Source: Hydnum rufescens UP504 (Eukaryota > Basidiomycota > Agaricomycetes > Cantharellales > Hydnaceae). Taken from it: 64,000 nt of DNA. The translations under genes and the position numbers were made by a program. Under the pieces are notes generated by a model. The model did no database searches, was not told the origin of the DNA, and worked only from the letters and a program-made list of their open reading frames with translations. The stretch is from the NCBI GenBank assembly GCA_014904985.1, contig MU129158.1, positions 1-64,000 on the forward strand, read 5' to 3'. This document shows, piece by piece, positions 55,990 through 64,000 of the stretch (the first letter of the stretch is position 1; the number at the start of each line of letters is the position of its first letter).

Positions 55990-57060
55990 CACAGGACTTT
56001 GTGGTTTTTTCCTTGTTTGAGGTGTTTTGAGATTTTGAGGAATGTTTTCTCACAGAGACAAGTGCAACTAAATGGCCTACAGACTCGCTGATGCCCCTAT
56101 TCCAACTCGCTTAGTAATCAGGGGAAGTAATCATCACTTTCACTATACACCACTACCACTACCTTTGTTTACACATTATTAATAAGTCGCTGGCTGGCAT
56201 GTCTCTTAAAGAACAGGGAATACTGCTGATGTAAGCATCATCACGCTCATTTGAATGGTTTTGGTTTTGGTTGGTAACCGTATGGTTGAGGAACCAGTAC
56301 ATTCAAACCACGGTTATGGTCAGGAATTGCAGTTGGTTACTACAAAATATGCAAGCTTGTGCATATGTACTGCAATGTAATATCTCTGGGTTTCTCTACT
56401 GATACCCAAAAAATCTGTCTTGAGGGAAATCCCAGATGGGCGAGGTTTGTTTTATATACTGCATCAGGCTGCCTACAGGTAATGGTGAGGCACCTAGGGC
56501 AGTCCTTTTATAGGGTTGTACATTATGTGTGTCGGTTCTGTCCTGACTCTGACTGCTTGCTCTCCCTTGGACTCATATTGTTTCTGTTGCCTCCGCCGAT
56601 CTGACATTCCTAACTTCATCTACCATATGGCTGAGAGCCATGTTTCCTTGTTTTTGGGAGGGGCATAGGGCATATGCATATAGGGTGGAATGTTTCAATA
56701 TGGTTGATCTGAGTTTATTATGTTGAACTTAGCTTTGTGAAAGCTGTGGAAACTTCGATAAAGTTGGCTAGGCATCATATGCCTTTCATAACACAAGTGA
56801 GCAGGAGTAGGGATGAGAGAAACAAATGTAATGTATCCACGCAACTGAGTCCGGCTGGCTGCTCCAAGTGCACCCAATTCTCTATGCCACATTTGTCCAC
56901 TAGACCTACGAGGAGGAATTTGTAGAGCCCGGAGTGTCTGGGGCGATCATCTCTATAGAGTGATATGCTTTTGACAGTGCCGAGGTGGTGATCTATGCTT
57001 GTGTGAAACAACCGCATTCAAGAAGCGAGAAAATTCTTCCTTGATGCCAAGGCAAAGCAC
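55990..57060. other. No gene seen
   Basis: Short ORFs only (for example 56,359-56,604 plus and 56,775-57,017 minus), none with a recognisable domain. A degenerate inverted string GGTTTTGGTTTTGG/AACC occurs at 56,250-56,320 (ACGGTTATGGTCAGGAATTG), without clear borders. Confidence 0.3.
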
Positions 57061-57067
57061 CATCATC

Positions 57068-57990
57068 TCAATGGTGCTGGTGGTGTACATTGGTAGGGCG
57101 GCAGTCTATGAGCAAAGCAAGTAAGCAGTGAGGCATCATGCAGATTATTTTTAACAAAGCGATTGGCAAATGCACATGAAACTGATCCAATGCCATTTTA
57201 AGGTCCTGTGTGAACACATATACTTCTTTGTCACAATCCCAAAGGTGATGAACAATGGACAGGCGACACCACAATGTGCCTGAAAGATCTTCCAGCTGTG
57301 CCAGCATCTTTTCGTCCCCCACCTCCTTCTAAATTATACCAAGGGAGTAAGTAATGCAAGATGGATAATGGCAGTTCACTGACGCAGTATAAGTCTGCAC
57401 TGACACTGTCGATCCTCTTGATGACCTCCAATAGGGTGTTGACATCGGCTCCAATCTCGGTGTCTGTATGGGGAATATAACAGATAGCATTCGCGGCAGA
57501 CTGTGCTGCAGTTGTCAACATGCTCACTGGCGCGGTTTTCATGGGGTAAGGTGCTTGCAACTTGCAAGATGGCTTCTTGGAAGCAAGAGCGTCTGTTGGA
57601 TTCCGGCTCATGAGGTGCACATCATGCAGGGACAGGACATGACTGGTTCACCTAAAGCTCCCAGGGGTCCTTGGGTGGTTAGGAAACCGTGGATGGATAT
57701 CTGCTGGAACCTTGCAGCCACAACTGACAGTTTTCAGATTCAATCTGAGATGGACTTCTAGATAATGAATGGCTTACTTACAGTATTGGATGGTGTAGTA
57801 GGACGAGCCACTGCTGCATCGCTAGTTGCACCTCTGGCAATACCACTTTACCTGCGAACTGAATGCTGCCTCTGGGTCTTCGGAGGGCTCTTCTTTACAT
57901 CTTCAAGTGCTTATCCAGGGGCAACCCTTCTCCAGGGCGAATACAAACTCAAGATTGAGATTTCCAGGAATTTCATTTTGCAAGGTCAAA
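57068..57990 (-). CDS. Hypothetical helical N-terminal-domain-like region
   Basis: Minus-strand frames from about 57,760 read NCQLWLQGSS..., then MKTAPVSMLTTAAQSAANAI and DVNTLLEVIKRIDSVSADL (57,620-57,380), and in another frame TQDLKMALDQFHVHLPIALL (57,220-57,150). The spacing of hydrophobic residues resembles the helical N-terminal regions found in many agaricomycete NLR and kinase-like proteins. No NACHT domain or WD40 repeat follows nearby. The resemblance is loose and splicing is not resolved. Confidence 0.3.
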
Positions 57991-59592
57991 TTCTCCCAAT
58001 TCACCAATGAAAGAGTTTAAGTCCTCGACCTTCTTAAGTTTAGAGGTGATAATGTCACGAAGGGTGTCGAGAGCTTTGAGGGGGCTTGCCCACAATGGAA
58101 TGATGCTGAATGATCGTCAATGATATCCAGAATGACCTCAAAAGTGGTTAACACATTTATAGTTTTAATATGCATGTGAAGGACTCACAGATAGGGGGAC
58201 TCCATTGCTCCTGCCGTTGTGGGCACCATTGACATCTCGTTTCATCATGGGAGGGGTATTGTACCTGTTGTGCTGATAATCCGGTGTGCGCGCAAGCAAG
58301 TCGTCTTCTTCTCCTCATCCCAACTCCCACATTCATGATCTATTGAAATGCCTCTGCAGACCTGGGCCACTTTGACTAGTCATAAAGCCTTCATGGACAG
58401 CTACAGCAAGGAATACTTTCGGTCTCACCAACTTGGACAGAAAGCGAGGGATGATTTTTTTTCGCAAATTTTTCCATGACTACTTTCAGAAGTACCACTG
58501 GAGTTTAGGTGATAAAGACGAACCATCCCCCGATTCCATGTATATTGAGCCAGAGACTCAAGAGGGATTAAATGCCAAGGAAAAATTGATCCATAACAAG
58601 AAGGAGGTGCATGCTTACTAGTGCGGCCTTGAGGTAAATCAGCTAATTGGCCTTAGGTGATATGGCAATGGAATTCCAAGCAGAAATCCCATCTGTCAAC
58701 AAAATCGATGGAGATGACCACAGATCCTATGGCAATGGCAGCTCGACTCAGAACAAGGCTTGTGGTTCCAAAACCAAAGCATTTGCGCAGTGACCAAGTA
58801 TACTCACAGCTCCACTACAACGAAAAGATCAAGGGTGAGCTTGAAGAGTACCTGAGTCATGAGCCCAAGTCCAAGTCCTCCGAAGTTGTCGGAAGAGCCT
58901 TTATTATGAAAAGACTCTTCAATTTGGAGGAGGATGCCATCAAACAGAAGGTGGAGGACAAGCGCGAGTGCTTATATCAAGAGGCATATAAGGAGTGGAC
59001 GAGGATTCAAGAGGAAGCAGGTTCGATTGAGCGACAGCAAGTGTGAGTTTTGGTTTACATTGAGTGTTGCTGAAGCTAATGTCATCCGGCTGTTTGCAGC
59101 GTTATTGATAACCTGAACGGTGTTCATGAAGGAACTTGCCACTGCGTCTGGACTATCATGCACACTCCTTATTGGTGGTCCATCGCTAAACACACAGGGT
59201 GATATCAGTGTCACACAGTAAGTTTTCGTTTGGTATTCCTTGGCAGAATCTCAATCGCTTTACGCTCTATAGCATCCATCATGGTGTAACAGCCAGAGAA
59301 AACCCAATGGACTTCGGCACACACTCGCATACGCTCTTCCATGAGACACTCATTCCTGCCTATATCGATTTTCTTCAACTGGTTTATTGTGAGTCGACTG
59401 CAAGTGTATACATTTGGATGAGATCTAACTATGATCAATACAGCAAAAGAGGACTGAATCTCTCATTATCAGGGTGTGTCTACAAGTGTGATGGGGGGAG
59501 GGTCCAGTAGAGCTGGTGGCCCTGCAGGCACTAGCCGTGCGGAGAGTCCAGACTCCACATTTACAAGCCCCTGTCGAAGTTCTATGCCCCCC

Positions 59593-59755
59593 CTCATGGC
59601 TCAATCACCGAATCTCTTCATAGCTAGTCTCTCTCTCGTGCCTCAATCCCCGAATCTCTTCATAGCTCGTCTCTCCCTCATGCCTCAATCCCCAAATCTC
59701 TTCATAGCTCATCTCTCCCTCATGCCTCAAGCACCGAATCTCTTCATAACCTGTC
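59593..59755 (+). repeat. 42-bp coding tandem repeat
   Basis: Four copies of a unit encoding a 14-residue period (FIA.LSLMPQSPNL). The nucleotide copies (TCAATCCCCGAATCTCTTCA followed by TAGCTCGTCTCTCCCTCATG) differ at one or two positions each. Confidence 0.85.
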
Positions 59756-60284
59756 CCCTCAAGAGCCGCAAGGTTCAGATGAAGACTCTGATGAGGGGTC
59801 TGATGAACCCCTCTCCTTGGAAGAAATCCGCACTCATAATATTGTGCAAAATCAAAACCTTATGGCCTCATTGGGGCTCGACAAAGATATCCTTGGGATT
59901 GTGTCTCCCCAAACACCGACTTTGCAGCATCGGAAATCTTCGCTTTTGAAATGCAAGTCATCGCCCACGGCTGACTTGAATGAGGATGAACACCAATGAA
60001 GTCCTCAATTTTTGCAATCATCATCCTCTCTGTCTCCTCAGCTATCCCTGCCTATTTCTTCGAGACTCAACACTGTGCCATCAATTCCGAGTCCTCTTGG
60101 GACTGCCCCTCCTGTCTCAGTGAACACCTCCCTGGCTCCCACACCTCAAAATCCCCCGCACAATGATCTCGCTCAGCAAATGGTCTTGCAGACCACTGTT
60201 ACACCAGAAAATCGTCCCCATGACGCACTCTGCAATGAGCCACAGCATCAGCATCACTATGATAGTAGGATGCAAGATGGCAAT

Positions 60285-60790
60285 CTGAGTGATGAAGCTC
60301 TGAATGACAAGACTCTGAACAACAAAGCTGTGAATGACAAAACCACGAGTGACCAAGCTGCGACTGGCAAAGCCGCAACTGGCAAAGCTGTGACCAATGC
60401 AGCTGCGACCAACAAAGCCATGTTTGACAAAGCCATGAATGACAAAGCCATTAATGATGAAGCTGGGAATGGTGAAGCTGGGAACAACAAAGCCAGGGAC
60501 GACAAAGCCGGGAACAATGAAGCCATGAATGACAAAGCCATGAATGATGAAGCCGGGAACAACAAACCTGTGACCAACCAAGCTGCAACCGCCCAAGCTG
60601 TGACTGCCCAAGCTGGGAACGACCAAGCTGGGAGTGACCAGGCTGGGAACGACCAGGCTGGGAATGACCAAGCCAGGAATGACCAAGCCGGGAATGACCA
60701 GGCTGGGAACAACCAAGCCAGGAATGACCAAGTCGGGAATGACCAAGTCAGGAATGACCAAGCCAGGAATGACCAAGCTGGGAACAGTAC
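60285..60790 (+). repeat. 15-bp coding tandem repeat (NDQAG/NDKAM)
   Basis: About 34 consecutive 5-residue units in one open frame (60,012-61,016). They drift from TLNDK and KAVND types through ATGKA and NDKAM to a run of NDQAG/NDQAR. The motif alternates N-D with A, giving a long acidic, hydrophilic segment. The reverse strand is also open and gives long Val/Ile/Pro ORFs, which are shadows of the repeat. Confidence 0.9.
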
Positions 60791-61734
60791 CCTACAGCCC
60801 TATGCCATTCAGGAGGGGGTGCAGGGTCTTTTGCTGGAAAATTTGTTTTCTGTCACCCGTTCTGGGGATTTTCCCCCACCTATGCAATCACTCTCTTCAC
60901 TCTCCCAGAAACCTTCACCCCCGGCACCCTCTACATTGATGAGTGCCAACTTGATGCCAGAGGCAGTTGTGGAGCAGCAGAACTGGCCAGCATGGCTTGA
61001 GGCACAGTATGCTTGACTGGCATCCTTGGCAGGAGAGCCAGGATGGCAGGAACTCCTTCATGCATGGGTAGAACTCAAAAGACACTTTGGGTACAGTGAT
61101 ACTACAGTATGTCAAGTAGTTTTTCAAATAATATGTAAAAACTAATCAAGTTTGAACAGGTAGGAAAGTCCATCACCCCTGGCTCTTGTCCGCCAGAGAT
61201 TGCTCTCTGGATTAAAAATGCACACTTGGTGATGTTCTTGCCTCCAAATTTACGAGCCCAGCTATTTGAGGCGACATACTGGAAATGGTGGGTCCTGTGT
61301 CAACTGAGCTGGCATTCTAAGGATATTCGAGTCCGTGATGCCCACACTGCACCCAAGTCTGCTGATTGGTCAATTGTGAAGAAGGGGGGAAAGAATGGTC
61401 TTCTTAGTGTAATCATGGCACTATACTTCTGGAGGATGAGCAAGGATTTTTCTCCTCACTCCAGTTGGCACCATGCTGTGAAAGATGCTGAATGGGTAAT
61501 CCGATCATGCCTCTAATTCTATTGCACCTTTTTTTTAAACCCCTGGGGGGGGAAAAATTACTGCCTTGTGCCCTTCATCTATCCTACAGTAGATTCCATG
61601 TGTGTGTCCTCATGTCCCAAACCTGCTGAATAACACATGAATGAAAACTGCAACCAATGCCCCCTTGAGGGCCCACATCTATGTCGTGAAAGGAATTCTG
61701 CCCAATTATAACAGGGGTAGACTGGGTGCATAAT

Positions 61735-61865
61735 CCCAATAGAGATTTCTAAATTTGGGATAATAAATAATGGGGAATAAATAATGGGGAATAAATAATA
61801 AAGGATAAATAATAAAGGATAAATAATATAGGATAAATAATAAGGATAATAATAAATAATAAAGT
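61735..61865 (+). repeat. AATAAATAATGGGG / GGATAAATAATA microsatellite
   Basis: Short-period AT-rich repeats: two AATAAATAATGGGG units and five GGATAAATAATA-like units, ending AATAATAAATAATAAAG. Noncoding. Confidence 0.85.
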
Positions 61866-61984
61866 GGGTGTAAAAGGGTTACCATGCTTTGATGCAACCA
61901 AGTTATCAGCCATAGTTGCAACCATTCCATGGTAAGTTACTGTTCTTGTTGCAAAATATTTACAGCATGGGCTGGATGTTGAGA

Positions 61985-63480
61985 CCTACAAAACAAACTT
62001 TTAAGTTAGTTAGAGATTAAAAACCATGCAAAAAGAGCAGCTTTCACTGCTCTTTTTGCACAGGTGTAGCTACTGGGGGTGGGGGCTCACCTTATATAAT
62101 ACCACACACCCGCCGCAGCAGGTGTGGTACTTGCACATTCACCGTTTCATTCACAGGGTTTGGTTTCACTTGGTAGGTTTGGGGTTGTGGGGCTTTGGGG
62201 GGTTCAAGATCTAGAAAAATAAGGGTGTTAGTTAAACATTAAAGCATGGCAAGAAGAGCAGCTTACACTGCTCTTCTTGCGCCACACAAATAAATAAAAA
62301 TAAACAATAAAAACTCATCTGGGAGTACCACACACCCACCACAGCAGGTGTGTGGCTCCCTATTTTCCTGTGCGGCCCAGTTCGCAGGTTCACATTGGTC
62401 GTTGGTCGTTTCGTGGTTTCATTCATGGGGGTGGGCCTTTGTTCAGCAGGTTCAGCATCACGGACCTCCATTCAGTGGGTTTGGTGTCGCGGGCCTTCAT
62501 TCAGTGGGTTCGGCATCTCGGGTTTCGCTCTGTGGGTTTGGCGTCGCAGGGTTCAAGTTCAAGATCTAGAAAAATGAACAGGTTAGTTAAATATTAAAGC
62601 ATTGCAAGAAGAGCAGCTTACACTGCTCTTCTTGTGGCACAAAAATAAAAATAAAATAAAAAAACAATAAAAACTTATCTTGAAGTACCACACACCTGCC
62701 ACAGCGGGTGTGTGGTTCCTGCGGCCACTCATTGGCTCCACATCATTTTGTGTCTTTGCTGTGGGGTGATCCTTCTTCACTCACATGGTTTTCATTTGGT
62801 GTGTGGCTTTTGGCATGCATTCATGTCATGGGCTGTCGTTTCGGGGGGTTTGGGGTTCATTTGGTGGGTGATTGTTTGGCGGGGATCTGTTCCACTCGTT
62901 CTTGTTGGGTGGTTCTTCATTTCATTGGTTGTAGGGTAGGGGATAACCTAGAAAAAATATTTGTGTTAGTGAGAAATTAAAACCAGCACAAAAAGAGCAG
63001 CTTTCACTGCTCTTTTTGCATGGCTGGATATACTGGAGGGGGAGACTCATCTTATAGAGAACAACACACCTGCCATAGTGGGTGTGGGGTTTGTGCAGCC
63101 ATTCACTGGGTACATTGTCATCATCGTGTTCATTGCGTTTGTCGCGTTTGTCATCTGTCGTCGTCATGTTCATCGTGTTTGTCACATTTGTTGCATTTGT
63201 TGCATTTGTCATGTTCGTTGTGTTTGTCACATTGTCATGGTCTTCCTTCTCGTGTTGTTGCCTGGCATGGTCCTAATGGGGCCCTGGTAGGTCAGGCCCT
63301 TGTCGTTTGGCTGATCCTTAAGACCAGGTCATGATCTATATGAAAGGTGCTGTGTTAGTAAACAAGGTCAAAGCAGCGCAAAAAGAGCAGCTTTTGCTGC
63401 TCTTTTTGCGCTGTTGTATCTACTACAATAAAAAAAACTCACCTTGTGACCACACACCCGCATCAGCAGGTGTGTGGTCA
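61985..63480 (-). repeat. Hairpin-module array at the right edge
   Basis: Five minus-oriented modules. Intron-type palindromes lie near 62,027, 62,250, 62,605, 62,990 and 63,375, and exon-type palindromes near 62,101, 62,328, 62,689, 63,065 and 63,452. Stem variants include AAGAAGAGCAGC...GCTCTTCTT (62,249-62,280). Exon-like spacers are GT-rich on the plus strand (TTTGTCACATTTGTTGCATT). The left terminus of this element was not identified. Confidence 0.85.
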
Positions 63481-63539
63481 TCTTTCCTTCTTTGGGTGGT
63501 TTCCCTGTTAGGTGGTGGTTGCGAGAAAGAAACACAACT

Positions 63540-64000
63540 CAATGCCGGCAATTGCCGGCATCCAACAAGCGCCCAAGTGTCCAGCACCACAACTACAGTA
63601 TGAATTAGTAGCAAGTGACTAAATGTAAAATAAATACCATATAATTAGTATTTATCGAAAGGAAATAAAGAGACCATGACAATGAGTCAGAGTTCACTAA
63701 GGCATGAACATTGCAAAGTGGATTGGGTGATTTCTATGGTTCAGAATTGGCTCAAATTTAAATATATTGGCAGGATATATGTACCCTACATGGGCAATTA
63801 ATTATTTCAGGCGCTCCCTCCATTTTTCAATTTTTCATGCCTTCAATTCCCTATTTAGGGAATTGAAGGTGTGAAAAATTGAAAAATGCCAGAATCATCC
63901 GATATACCTGGTTGCCTATGTAGGGATTCACATATACCATCATTATATCTATATTTGGGTCAATTATGACCCATAGAAGTGGCTCAATCCACTCTGCAAT
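63540..64000. repeat. Central palindrome cut by the window edge
   Basis: The left arm starts near 63,540 (AATGCCGGCAATTGCC) and the centre is near 63,845 (CAATTCCCTATTTAGGGAATTG). The right arm mirrors it to the last base of the window (GTGGCTCAATCCACTCTGCA). Similarity to the palindromes at 45.3 and 48.5 kb is clear (TGACAATGAGTCAGAG, GGCAATTGCC). Confidence 0.85.

Larger units (their letters stand above)
58348..61516 (+). pseudogene. Large repeat-containing mushroom-type hypothetical protein, probably broken
   Basis: Starts MPLQTWATLTSHKAFMD at 58,348. It then shows the order I associate with a multicopy uncharacterised agaricomycete family: EEPxxE-like acidic stretch (DEPSPDSMYIEPETQEG), an intron near 58,606-58,650, SHLSTKSMEMTTDP...VYSQLHYNEKIKGELEEYL (58,680-58,860), a GGPSLNTQGDISV block (59,173), then FHETLIPAYIDFLQLVY (59,330). 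A Ser/Pro-rich region with two tandem-repeat blocks follows. The conserved C-terminal part is WPAWLEAQYA, PPEIALWIK and DWSIVKKGGKNGLLSVIMAL, ending at 61,516. Frame changes near 58,465, 59,115 and 61,010-61,060 suggest decay, although some may be unrecognised introns. Function unknown. Confidence 0.5.

Noticed and set aside
60117..60776. 219-aa minus-strand Val/Ile/Pro repeat ORF
   Set aside because: It is the reverse-strand shadow of the 15-bp NDQAG repeat in the plus-strand frame.

Overview
The window looks like a repeat-rich, accessory stretch of a filamentous basidiomycete (Agaricomycetes) nuclear genome. The evidence is the gene content: KDZ-type transposase, NACHT-WD40 NLR genes with short GT..AG introns of about 53-65 nt, a multicopy mushroom-type hypothetical family, hAT and Ty3/Gypsy remains, and degenerate copies of housekeeping genes (RPB1, eL36). 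I see no rRNA and no convincing functional tRNA. Species cannot be named from the sequence alone. Almost every recognisable gene carries at least one break.

Layout. 0-3.7 kb: minisatellites and a decayed hAT transposase. 3.8-9 kb: one hairpin module, a fold-back pair of ~0.69 kb arms, and unrecognised sequence. 9.2-11.4 kb: NLR1, cut off by a mobile element. 11.4-14.2 kb: hairpin-module element D with two insertions. 14-19 kb: unrecognised ORFs and fragments. 19.4-24.4 kb: a Gypsy element joined in inverted orientation to a second gag fragment. 24.4-27.1 kb: ~320 bp tandem repeats split by a 1.65 kb CAGCTG-rich element that holds a tRNA-like block and telomere-like repeats. 27.8-35.5 kb: two divergent NLR genes (NLR3 on minus, NLR2 on plus) sharing a ~240 bp intergenic region. 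35.6-37.4 kb: nested LTRs and another hairpin element. 37.9-41.4 kb: an unrecognised gene split by a hAT-type MITE, then an RPB1 C-terminal-domain fragment. 41.6-55 kb: a KDZ transposase gene split by a 9.7 kb element. 55.5-56 kb: eL36 pseudogene. 57-61.5 kb: hypothetical genes with strong internal repeats. 61.9-64 kb: another hairpin array and half of another palindrome.

The most unusual content is a family of non-autonomous elements that I can delimit at both ends in two cases. Element A (42,338-52,045) is bounded by a perfect 8-bp target duplication inside the KDZ gene. Element C (45,860-50,210) is nested in A with a 7/8 target duplication. Both have the same mirror-symmetric plan: hAT-like ends with subterminal GGGGCCCC and, in A, GGTACC blocks, an array of modules on one strand, a long central palindrome, then an array on the other strand. 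Each module resembles an exon ending in a CACACCC/GGGTGTG hairpin followed by an intron (GTGAGT...CTAAC...CTAG) carrying an AGAGCAGC/GCTGCTCT hairpin. Stem bases change in a compensatory way between modules. Whether these arrays are transcribed and spliced is inference.

The NLR genes would act as intracellular STAND receptors (NACHT switch plus WD40 sensor), probably in non-self or heterokaryon recognition. NLR1 and NLR2 are paralogues that share promoter, 5' exons and intron positions. The remaining genes do not form a pathway; they are mobile-element genes and captured or decayed fragments.
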